Shown here: piece after piece, positions 16,076 to 23,431 of the stretch
Position numbering within the stretch: the stretch's first letter is position 1
How the letters are laid out: the number at the start of each line of letters is the position of its first letter
From: Coemansia sp. RSA 922
Lineage: Eukaryota > Kickxellomycota > Kickxellomycetes > Kickxellales > Kickxellaceae
Length of the DNA: 23,431 nt
Direction of reading: 5' to 3'
Assembly: GCA_027577415.1 (NCBI GenBank)
Contig: JANBQS010000275.1
Location: 1 to 23,431, forward strand
The notes under the pieces: generated by a model
The model's input: the letters and a program-made list of their open reading frames with translations, nothing else
What the model was told of the DNA's origin: nothing
Database searches by the model: none
Program-made: the position numbers and the translations under genes

Positions 16076-16146
16076 TTTATAATGACGTTGAGCAAGGCTC
16101 GGCAAAGAAGACAAAGAAGGAAAAGAAGGCAAAGAAGGCAAAGCCG
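16076..16146 (-). promoter_or_regulatory. TATA box and five 9-bp repeats upstream of the 14258-15931 gene
   Basis: TATAAA on the minus strand at 16076-16081 is followed on the upstream side (16102-16146) by five consecutive 9-bp units, GCAAAGAAG, ACAAAGAAG, GAAAAGAAG, GCAAAGAAG and GCAAAGCCG. On the minus strand this is a CTTCTTTGC pyrimidine-rich array. It sits between divergently oriented genes and may be an expandable promoter microsatellite. Confidence 0.4.
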
Positions 16147-16280
16147 AGGTTTGTGGTTCTAAGTTTGTTATTATTTATTGCTAATTTACGTTGAAACTCC
16201 AATGGTTGTCAGTATAAACATGCTAACTAGAACCACAATAGGGAAAAGGGGGTGCATGTAGTATGCAGTTGGAATTTCAA

Positions 16281-16288
16281 TATAAAAA
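16281..16288 (+). promoter_or_regulatory. TATA-like box before the F-box-like pseudogene
   Basis: TATAAAAA lies about 55 bp before the ATG at 16342, followed by a pyrimidine-rich leader (CTTTTCTTTACCTCTTCTCC). It suggests that a once-functional promoter remains. Confidence 0.4.
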
Positions 16289-16341
16289 ATCAGGCTTGTC
16301 GGCTTTTCTTTACCTCTTCTCCTACTCATTATTTACTTACT

Positions 16342-17942
16342 ATGGCGCATATCAACGGCCTTGACAAGAATGACCTTGCTATGATTTTATACCTGGCAGC
16401 AGCTACCCCGGCAAGAAATCTATCAGTGTGGAAGAGCAAGTTACCCTTACTAGCCGTATGCCGCAAATGGACCGAACTGGCCCTGAGCTTTGTGTTTTAC
16501 CAAGTGTATATCGAACTCCCTGAGTTTCTGGACTCTATTCTGAAGCCTGTCTTTTAGGGACTTCCAACGCAGAGCTGTTTATCTTGCGCAGGTGTGTATT
16601 GAGGGCCTTACACTTGACAATTCAATTACCGTACAATGTTATGCCTGATCACCTACGTCTTATTGCGCTGGATATACTCAAGCTGGATCGTGTTGACTGG
16701 CAGAGCATCAACTCGCTGGCTTTTACACTCGCCTTCTGGACTCTATATCTTCCAATTAAACCAGGTTCTCAGGACAATAAGACTGTGACTGACGTTGCGC
16801 GCACCGCTCAGTACTTTTGCGCAGAATCTGTGTAATGTCGTCGACTTGGGTTTGTGTTCACTGGATATTACATCTGTAAGGAGATTTTTATATCCCAATA
16901 TCGCTACGTTTTACGGCGGGAGGCTACAAGCTCTAAGAACACAAGGTTCCGTTTTGTTACCCATTGCTTGTACTTTGAGAAACATAAGTATGTTGGTGCT
17001 TACTTTGGACTTGTTGGCAAATCGTGTGCTTCCCAGTATCTGCGGTGATACACTCAAGGTGTTAAAGCTAGGCAATATTCCATGTACCTTTGCCTGGCAC
17101 CACTTCTGCTACGACATATTTGACCACCCTATTATATTCCTTCAGTTGACCGTTCTGCATCTTACGTTCGAGTTAGAGAGTTTTGATATCACTGAGGATG
17201 AGGTAAAGGACAAGATAGCCTAGGGCGCACATAACTGTGACCAGCTTAGCTTTCCTGCGCTCAGAGAGCTGTCCATTGAGAATTGTACTCCCGACTGTGA
17301 CCTTCTATACGCCAATCTTCCGTTCCCCGGGCTAAAAAAAGTGATATTATCCGGGTCTATTAGCTGCATCCGCCACTGTAGCCGACTGAAACTTACTAGA
17401 GTCCGTGGTCTGAGTTTTTGTATTTTTCAGTTGATTCGGACGGCACAGCGGAGATCTACAGAGTCACCAACCATTTATTCTCGAAGATTCACATTGCTCT
17501 AGGGGCGTCTCTAAGTGGTACCAGTGACTGGTTTATTCTGGATCCAGATGAAATGCGCTAGGTCAATATCTCGAAACTTGAGCTCCCTAATGTCGACTAC
17601 ACTACAGTCTGCAAGGCGATTGGTCGGTTGCCAAATCATTGCGAGTTGGCTATACGATACCTGGCTACGGGTAGTTTCATTGAGGACTCGTTTCTGTTTA
17701 CTAGCGCGGATCCGATGCTAACCTGGGGCGCAAAACTTGCAATGGTAAAAATAACTTCACTTGACAAGGATTGACATTTAACGGCTCACGTCAGTGGTAT
17801 ACAAGCCCTTATTCTGCGCGCGGATGCTCTCTGTAGGTTGAGTGTGCCAGAATTGAGCATCGAACCTGTTCTTACATTTATCAAGACAGGCAGGGGCCGT
17901 TACCATCACTTTGACAATATTCAATTGCTTGAAGTTAGATAA
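16342..17942 (+). pseudogene. Heavily decayed F-box-like gene
   Basis: Coding sense can be followed from the ATG at 16342 to a TAA at 17940, but in pieces. Piece one (16342-16554) is F-box-like: LPLLAVCRKWTELALSFVFY. Near 16555 sense shifts frame to GTSNAELFILRRCVLRALHL, then near 16815 back to AQNLCNVVDLGLCSLD. A TAG at 17221 interrupts KDKIA and GAHNCDQLSFPALRELS, and near 17415 sense shifts again to VDSDGTAEIYRVTNHLFSK. Two further in-frame stops, TAG at 17559 and TGA at 17772, lie inside otherwise sensible protein (LELPNVDYTTVCKAIGRLPN between them). The three frame changes fall near runs of T; the three stops do not. Intact length would be about 530 residues. It belongs to a different F-box-like subgroup from the 555-residue family. 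Multiple independent lesions make a pseudogene call safe. Confidence 0.8.
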
Positions 17943-18068
17943 TAGGCTACACTTTGTCGCTCCATCAACAACTTTTTTTATACTTGATTAATAGTTTTGC
18001 CCAACATATAACAAATGTAAAAAAAAATAGATTATTATATATAAAAAAGTAACAAAGAAAAGGTGATT

Positions 18069-21000
18069 TTAGATAGATAGGTTAAGTGTAATGACACGCT
18101 CGTTAGGTGTCATTGCATTGATAGTAATGTTGACTGGCGATGGGTCAATGACTCTGACCAAGTCACGGTTATAATAGGCCAGTTCCTCAGCAGTCAGCGT
18201 AAACTCGACGACCGATGCCATACCGCGCTTGACCTCTACTTTATCAAATCTACGCAATCTGAACAACTCTGGCTCGTACCCCGTGCGGAAACTCTGAGTC
18301 GTATACATAAGTACTGACTCTCTCTGATCCAGAATACCGTCGTTCCTAATACTGACTTTAATCTTGACAGGCTTTCCTGGTCTGAGCTCAGTAGAATCCA
18401 CGGTAATATTAGAGTATGTGAGTGGCGAATACCCAAGTCCGAAACCAAACGGCCATTGAGGTGTGTACTCGTTCCATAGTCCTTGCCAGATCGTGTCACG
18501 CGATTGGTACTCGTACCTAGGGTAGGTAAAGGGCTGACGACCGGAGGGCGAGACCTGACCGTAGAGGATCTCGGCTATGGGGAGGCCGCCGTGGATACCA
18601 GGCAAATATGCGTTGAGTACGGCGGAAGAGGCACTGACTACTTTGCGCATCAGACGCGGGCGGCCCTCGACTAGCACTGAGATTATCGGGCGATTGGCGT
18701 TGGCCAGCTGAGCGACTATATTGGCCTGGTTGGGATCAAGCGACAAATCATCGACGTCACCGGCATGACCCGCATAGGGCGTCTCGCCCAGGCCGACGAC
18801 AATCTTATCGGCTTGGTGAGCCAGCTTGAGCAAATGCTCGATACTCGCCGCATCACTAGCACTGCCGTCGAGGGGGAACCCTGGGTGGTACACGGGCTCG
18901 CGGTTAGTCAGCTTGCGGACGCCTGACAAAATCGAGTCGCCAAATCCTTCATACACGTCATCACGCTCGTTAGCCGTGGGCCCTTGGCGGTGGACGTTCC
19001 AGCCGCCGCCCAGCAACGCCGTAGAATTGAGGTGTGGGCCGACAAACAAAACGCGGTCGCCGGTCTTGAGTGGAAGCGCGCCATTGACGTTCTTGAGCAA
19101 TGTCACCGATTCGCGTACGGCCATGCGCGCAGCCGTCACGTCTTGCGCTGAGCCCACGGTTTCCTGCAATTGGCGCTCGGCGAAGGGCGTGTCGAAAAGA
19201 CCCAGATCCTTTTTGAGCTGAAGAATACGCGCCACTGACTCTGTGATCCGGTCCTCGGCTATCGATCCAGCGCGAACCAGCTCCATGGCGTTGTAGGAGA
19301 ACGACGAGTCGCCGGCACTCATATCGACTGACGTATTGTTGAGTGCCAAAAACACAGCGTCGGTGAAATTGGCCGCCGTATGGAACTCCCGCGCCTGCGC
19401 CAATATCTCCTCGTGGTCGGCTATCATGACGCCGCGGAAGCCCAATTTGTCGCGTAGTAGTTTTCGCAAGTAGAAGCCCGACGACGACATGGCCTCGCCG
19501 TTCACATTGCCGACACTCTGCATTATCGATGTGGCGCCGGCATCAATGGCGGCTTCGAAGCCTGGCAGATAGTACTCGTAGAGGAGATTGTCGGGAATAA
19601 ACTTTGCGCTGCGTTCTTTGCCGTTGAAGGGGTTACCCGACCCGATAAAGTTCTTGACACACGCTGCTACTCTCGTCCGATCCTGCTTGTACTCGCCCTG
19701 GTATCCGCTGACAGCACTGCGGACCATGGCTGAGAGCAAGGCGGGGTCTTCACCGAAGCCCAAGTAATTGTGTGCCCAGCGCTTTTCGACATTGAGATCG
19801 GCCGATGGCGCAAACGTCCACTGGTACCCAGCTGCCCTAGTGTCCTTGGCGGCAATGCGGCCGGCGTCAAACGCGTACTTGGGCTGGAATGTAGCTGCCA
19901 ATCCAATGCCTGTGGGGAACATGGCCGCGTGCTTGACAAAATTGGCACCACGCACAGAGTCCAAACCCCAGAGCAACGGCACACGCGATCCTTGTGCCAG
20001 CGCCACCTGCTGCACGGTGTTTGTGAGGTTGGCAAGTGTCGCTGCCGAGTACCACGCATACTCTCCGTTGCCGTTACCAGGCGAATCGACGATAGATCCG
20101 ATCTTCTTCCTGCTGATCCAGTACTCGACCGCCGTAGTGTTCAAATGTCCCTCGCGGTCCAATAGCTGGCTGACGTGGATCTGCTGCATCTGGCCCGTCT
20201 TCTCGTCCAAAGTCAGGCTCTCTACCAGCTTCCACACGTCCTCGGTGATCTTATCCGGTACATCGCCGGCTGCCAATGGATTGTACTCTGCGGCAATGTA
20301 GCTGTCGACAGTCAGGGGCTTATTCGGATCAAAGTGCTGGGCGTTGGTCTCAGTCGGCAATGGTATAAAGTCTGGAGCCATATGAGTTTTCTCCAAAAGC
20401 TCAGGCAACCCAACAGTCTTTGTCGGCTGCAGCAGCCGCTCCCAGTCGTTAATCGTGTCAGAGAACCCGCCCGCCTCGGCCACGCTGCCAGTGCCATGGA
20501 TACGGAAGTTCTCGCTAGCTTGTAAAGTCGCTACTGGCTCAGATACTGCGGTATTAACCGGGGTCTCACCGACTTCCGGCCTGTTATGAGATGTGGCTGG
20601 CGACTTGCCAGCTCCGCGAGACGCGTGCGATGTGAATTCGTTAATGTCATTGGCACTTGGAATCCAGTCTGGAGTCGCCCGAGCCGCCTGTGGTGCCTGC
20701 CATGATCTGCTAACTGAGCTGCGAGCCACTTGCTCGGGACGACGAGGTGAGTCATTGAGTACCGAGGCCGTAGCCACTGGAGCAAATGGCGCGGCTGCTA
20801 CTGGAGCGAAAGATGCTTCGGGAACAAACGGCGCTTCGGGAATAGCGGCTGCTGTCGGTCGCGCCGCCACTGGTGCAGGCACTTCGCGTGATACGTGCAT
20901 CTTGCGCCTGCGTCCTGGTGGACCACGTGGTCCTGGCGGTCCAGGCGGTCCGGGTGGGCCGGGCGGACCGGGAGGGCAGGGCTGGCAAGGCATGCAAGGG

Positions 21001-21971
21001 TGGCAGTCACCACCGCCGCCGCCACAGCCATGGCCGCCGCCACCGCTGCTGCCAGGAGGTGGGATATGTGCAGTTGGGTAGAGCGATGGGAGTATGCCGC
21101 CGTCACCGCCGCCACAACCACTACCGCCGCCGCAGCCGTTAGGAGAATATGGTGGTGGTGGAGGCCGGGGCGGGCTGACTGAGGCGATTGGGTTGACTTG
21201 TGCGGGAGTGAGTGGTTGGCTGAGTGGATTCACTAGTGCGGGAGTGATTGGTAGGCTGAGTGGGTTGACTTGTGCGGGGACTAGAGGCTGGCTCAGTGGG
21301 CTTGCTACCTGTGCGGGGATAAGTGGCTGGCTTAGTGGGATAGCCGCTTGAGCAGGGATGAGCGGCGGCGCGCCCCAGTTACCAGAAGCATTGGGGAGTG
21401 GCGGCAGTGGATTGACAAACCCAGGCGGCAGAATCGATACAAATGTAGGGACTGGGACGGCCTGGGGAACGGCCTGAGGAACGGCTTGGGAAATAGCTTG
21501 AGGAGCCGCCTGAGGAACCGCCTGATGAATCACCTGGGGAACGGCTTGCGGAATATCCTGTGGTACGACTTGAGGAGCTGCCTGTGAGACGACCTGTGGA
21601 AGAGTGATCATAGGATTATAAACAATAGTAGCTATACTCGGTGGCTGTGGTTGCGCTGGTCCCGTATCAGCAACAGCTGTATGATGTTTACTCTCGTCGT
21701 CGCTATCACTATCGCTATCGGTACCAGATCCATCGTCCTTTTTAGCATGTCGACGATAATTCTGCACAGTAGTCTGAGGACTTTCAACGGCGTAACCAAG
21801 AGATGCTTGTATATCGCGCATCATCATACAGTCGTTGTTAGCCGCCATAGCCTCTATTCCATTGGATATATCGGATGCTTGTGCTGTTGTTGTAAGAAAT
21901 AATAACGCAATAAGCCACGGCGTCAAACTGGCTTTGCACCGGAAGCCGCGTGAGCGGCTATAGCGGTCCAT
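18069..21971 (-). CDS. Secreted family 3 glycoside hydrolase with repeat-rich N-terminal extension
   Basis: Predicted 1300-residue beta-glucosidase-like protein. A signal peptide is clear (TPWLIALLFLTTTAQA, cleavage about residue 32). Residues 80-92 are Asp/Ser rich; 126-173 are twelve QxxP-type tetrads; 203-264 are five 12-13-residue PLxPAQ repeats; 323-332 are four Cys spaced CxxC; 335-352 are six Gly-X-Y collagen triplets; then comes a Pro/Ala-rich linker. The GH3 N-terminal domain starts near 575 (LTLDEKTGQMQQI) and includes RW at 731-732, FGEDP at 739-743 and the nucleophile region GFRGVMIADHEE, with Asp852 as probable nucleophile. The GH3 C-terminal domain begins near 955 (ESVTLLKN, GGWNVHRQG), followed by an Fn3-like domain (about 1196-1285). 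Typical relatives are 600-900 residues, so the 500-residue extension is unusual. Several expected active-site residues differ (see findings), so activity is uncertain. Expected location: secreted or wall-associated. Confidence 0.85.
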   Translation of the reverse strand: MDRYSRSRGFRCKASLTPWLIALLFLTTTAQASDISNGIEAMAANNDCMMMRDIQASLGYAVESPQTTVQNYRRHAKKDDGSGTDSDSDSDDESKHHTAVADTGPAQPQPPSIATIVYNPMITLPQVVSQAAPQVVPQDIPQAVPQVIHQAVPQAAPQAISQAVPQAVPQAVPVPTFVSILPPGFVNPLPPLPNASGNWGAPPLIPAQAAIPLSQPLIPAQVASPLSQPLVPAQVNPLSLPITPALVNPLSQPLTPAQVNPIASVSPPRPPPPPYSPNGCGGGSGCGGGDGGILPSLYPTAHIPPPGSSGGGGHGCGGGGGDCHPCMPCQPCPPGPPGPPGPPGPPGPRGPPGRRRKMHVSREVPAPVAARPTAAAIPEAPFVPEASFAPVAAAPFAPVATASVLNDSPRRPEQVARSSVSRSWQAPQAARATPDWIPSANDINEFTSHASRGAGKSPATSHNRPEVGETPVNTAVSEPVATLQASENFRIHGTGSVAEAGGFSDTINDWERLLQPTKTVGLPELLEKTHMAPDFIPLPTETNAQHFDPNKPLTVDSYIAAEYNPLAAGDVPDKITEDVWKLVESLTLDEKTGQMQQIHVSQLLDREGHLNTTAVEYWISRKKIGSIVDSPGNGNGEYAWYSAATLANLTNTVQQVALAQGSRVPLLWGLDSVRGANFVKHAAMFPTGIGLAATFQPKYAFDAGRIAAKDTRAAGYQWTFAPSADLNVEKRWAHNYLGFGEDPALLSAMVRSAVSGYQGEYKQDRTRVAACVKNFIGSGNPFNGKERSAKFIPDNLLYEYYLPGFEAAIDAGATSIMQSVGNVNGEAMSSSGFYLRKLLRDKLGFRGVMIADHEEILAQAREFHTAANFTDAVFLALNNTSVDMSAGDSSFSYNAMELVRAGSIAEDRITESVARILQLKKDLGLFDTPFAERQLQETVGSAQDVTAARMAVRESVTLLKNVNGALPLKTGDRVLFVGPHLNSTALLGGGWNVHRQGPTANERDDVYEGFGDSILSGVRKLTNREPVYHPGFPLDGSASDAASIEHLLKLAHQADKIVVGLGETPYAGHAGDVDDLSLDPNQANIVAQLANANRPIISVLVEGRPRLMRKVVSASSAVLNAYLPGIHGGLPIAEILYGQVSPSGRQPFTYPRYEYQSRDTIWQGLWNEYTPQWPFGFGLGYSPLTYSNITVDSTELRPGKPVKIKVSIRNDGILDQRESVLMYTTQSFRTGYEPELFRLRRFDKVEVKRGMASVVEFTLTAEELAYYNRDLVRVIDPSPVNITINAMTPNERVITLNLSI
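20913..20975 (-). repeat. Collagen-like Gly-X-Y tract in the GH3 protein
   Basis: Encodes residues 333-353: six uninterrupted Gly-X-Y triplets (GPP four times, GPR, GPP) directly after a CHPCMPCQPC cysteine cluster. Too short alone for a stable long triple helix, but the cysteine knot beside it is reminiscent of trimer-locking motifs. Functional reading is inference. Confidence 0.7.
21180..21365 (-). repeat. Five PLxPAQ repeats in the GH3 protein
   Basis: Encodes residues 203-264 as five tandem units of 12-13 residues, for example PLIPAQAAIPLSQ, PLVPAQVNPLSL and PLTPAQVNPIAS. The DNA is also repetitive (TGTGCGGG, GGCTGAGTGGG), so the unit number may vary between strains. Probably an extended, possibly O-glycosylated linker. 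Confidence 0.7.
21453..21596 (-). repeat. Twelve QAVP-type tetrads in the GH3 protein
   Basis: Encodes residues 126-173, a run of twelve four-residue units such as QAVP, QAAP, QVVP, QDIP and QAIS. DNA units are about 12 bp (variants of GGAACGGCTTGA). Low-complexity Pro/Gln linker, likely disordered. Confidence 0.7.
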
Positions 21972-22291
21972 AGTAAATTAGAATATAGTAAAGAATACCA
22001 ATTTTTTTTTTTGCGGACGAAGAAAAAGAAAAAAGTTTGCGTTATTTTTTTTGGTGAAGGGGGAGGGATTCATATGGACTTTATGTCTTGGTCTTGTATG
22101 TCTCAAAAGTTATCCAAACAAGGACATTGAAATGGCAGTAATACAACAAAAAAATTGGTAATATTTCAAAGTATTGGTACTAAATGAATCTCCACATAAA
22201 AAAAAAATAATTTCAAAATGCTCACACACTAAAGGAACGTGTATGTTCACACGGAAAATTTTAAATTAATTAATTGTTCCAAATACATTAC
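21972..22291. other. Intergenic promoter region of the GH3 gene
   Basis: A homopolymer-rich gap between two minus-strand genes, with a T/A run at about 21999-22012 and further T or A runs at 22046 and 22199. No gene or clear TATA box was seen. It probably combines the GH3 promoter with the 3' end of the DUF4097-type gene. Confidence 0.4.
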
Positions 22292-23431
22292 TTAGACAAA
22301 TTTAAGACTAACTCTAGCATTACTAGTAGTCAATGTAATATTGCCCAGTGCCGGATCACCATAGACACCGGCTTTATGAGCAGTAGTACTCTCCGTAAAC
22401 TCTATCGGAAGGACTCCACCACCCACAGCCACACGAGAATTACTCGTGCGTACATCAAAGTTACCCCGGAAACCATCAGCATCCACCGTAACAGCTCCAT
22501 TAGTCGTGTCCACAGCAACTGTACGCAAGCGACCGCCCAATTGAATATTAACAGCAGCATTACTCGAACGCGCATAGACAAGCGCCGCTCTAGCGTCTCC
22601 CTCGATCACCGCATTGCGCGTCTGAATCAGGAGATTATCTCCGATATCGACGTTATGCATGGATATGCGGCCGTTGGTAGTGTGAAGTACTGCGTACGAT
22701 GAGCGCAGAGAAGAGACATTGATAGGCGCGTTGCTCCCCCGCACGGTGACGGAGTTGGGCGCTGCCACATTGGAAATGGTATTGGGAGTGTTGACTGACC
22801 ACAGGTCAATGGTACTGCCGGCTTGTACATTCGTGACGTTTATTAGCCCGTTGGTCGTCGATACGCGGAGTGATCCGCTTATACTCAGGTCGTGTAGTTG
22901 AACGGCGCCATTGCTCATAGATACTTGTAGGTCGACTGGCATACTCATGTCTTTGGCCGTCAGAGCGCCATCGCCCGTGGAGATTGTCAACGACTTTAGC
23001 GTAGTTACGTTACTAGGTATGCTGACATAGAGCGTAGCGCGCACGCAGCCGCCCCTCTGCCACCACCACCATGAGCCAGGACTGTTGCCGCGAAGCCGCA
23101 AAGCACTATCGCTATGCTCAACGCCTACACCCATAAGGCGGCCAGCCGACGCCTCAATAACCGCCCTGACGCCCAAATTGCCCTCTACTAAATGCACGGT
23201 GGTCTGCGTCATCCCACGCACGCTATCAACTAACAAGCTACTCTGCCCAGCAAATGAAAACCGCTGGTCGCTGTGAGGCAAAAGACCCTGGTGGCATCGC
23301 CAATCTGATCCGATGATTTGTCGAGTAAGGATTATTGCCGCACAGAGAAGACCGGCCAGCATCAATGCGCCGAAAATAAAGCACAGGCATGCACACATAT
23401 GCCCGCAGCACCGGCCCAAGCATGAGCCCCT
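22292..23431 (-). CDS. Membrane-anchored DUF4097-like beta-repeat protein, 5' end outside the window
   Basis: The frame is open to the right edge (GSCLGRCCGHMCACLCF), so the true start is probably beyond the window; a Met eight codons after the in-frame TTG at 23419 is a possible internal start. A cysteine-rich cytosolic stub precedes one membrane segment (CFIFGALMLAGLLCAAIIL), then an extracellular or lumenal region. Numbering from the TTG at 23419, residues about 145-370 show a repeat every roughly 20 residues centred on TNG, SNA or SNG flanked by strand-like residues: STGDGAL, MSNGAVQL, TTNGLINV, SNAPINV, TTNGRISM, SNAAVNI, TTNGAVTV, TSNSRVAV, TSNARVSL. This is the pattern of DUF4097-type adhesin-like beta-helices. 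Asn-X-Thr/Ser sites such as NVT and NVS could be glycosylated. The gene ends in TAA at 22292-22294. The specific role is unknown; a cell-surface or endomembrane location is expected. Confidence 0.75.
   Translation of the reverse strand, partial: RGSCLGRCCGHMCACLCFIFGALMLAGLLCAAIILTRQIIGSDWRCHQGLLPHSDQRFSFAGQSSLLVDSVRGMTQTTVHLVEGNLGVRAVIEASAGRLMGVGVEHSDSALRLRGNSPGSWWWWQRGGCVRATLYVSIPSNVTTLKSLTISTGDGALTAKDMSMPVDLQVSMSNGAVQLHDLSISGSLRVSTTNGLINVTNVQAGSTIDLWSVNTPNTISNVAAPNSVTVRGSNAPINVSSLRSSYAVLHTTNGRISMHNVDIGDNLLIQTRNAVIEGDARAALVYARSSNAAVNIQLGGRLRTVAVDTTNGAVTVDADGFRGNFDVRTSNSRVAVGGGVLPIEFTESTTAHKAGVYGDPALGNITLTTSNARVSLKFV

Noticed and set aside
20593..21081. 162-codon plus-strand frame opposite the GH3 gene, Gly/Pro rich
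   Set aside because: It is the reverse-strand shadow of the Pro-rich and collagen-like repeats; other plus-strand frames at 20873-21587 are the same artefact.
1..23431. tRNA, rRNA, CRISPR, transposon ends
   Set aside because: No cloverleaf-like B-box region outside genes, no regularly spaced direct repeats with unique spacers, and no reverse transcriptase or transposase motifs in the frames examined.

Overview
This is eukaryotic nuclear DNA, almost certainly from a fungus. Genes are short and mostly intronless, intergenic gaps are small and AT-rich, and TATA-like boxes are frequent. A secreted family 3 glycoside hydrolase and a membrane-anchored DUF4097-type repeat protein sit beside expanded, rapidly decaying F-box-like families. 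Such families are typical of early-diverging fungi; Kickxellales (Coemansia relatives) is my best guess from protein style only, with low confidence. I see no rRNA, tRNA, CRISPR array or intact transposon.

Layout. Positions 1-7351 hold one small gene on the minus strand (17-286), then three plus-strand paralogues of an approximately 555-residue F-box/LRR-like protein. The first (1014-2666) carries an in-frame TGA in the F-box; the second (3059-4786) and third (5681-7351) are intact. Between the second and third lie a possible decayed CsbD-like gene and a TATA-driven leader with a 26-codon ORF. Positions 7408-9826 (minus) hold a different coiled-coil plus F-box gene, broken by a stop and a frameshift. 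Positions 10210-13504 (minus) hold a tandem array of small proteins: three aligning over 179 residues without gaps, and a fourth, divergent and frame-disrupted. A fourth F-box/LRR-like paralogue follows at 14258-15931 (minus), then a heavily decayed F-box-like pseudogene of another type at 16342-17942 (plus). From 18069 base composition becomes visibly more GC-rich: a 1300-residue secreted GH3 protein with Pro/Ala and collagen-like repeats (18069-21971, minus) and a membrane-anchored DUF4097-type protein running off the right edge.

How it may fit together. F-box proteins are substrate adaptors of SCF ubiquitin ligases. The small array proteins show a pattern resembling a ubiquitin-like (beta-grasp) fold, and three share a conserved upstream element containing a CCCTTTG/CAAAGGG inverted repeat and a leader motif also seen at the small gene at 17-286. 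The region therefore looks like a birth-and-death cluster of F-box-like adaptors interspersed with a co-regulated, apparently undescribed small-protein family. The ubiquitin link is inference; family relationships, shared upstream DNA and lesions are read directly. The GH3 and DUF4097 genes are an ordinary cell-surface or secretory neighbourhood, except that the GH3 protein departs from the family at several active-site positions.
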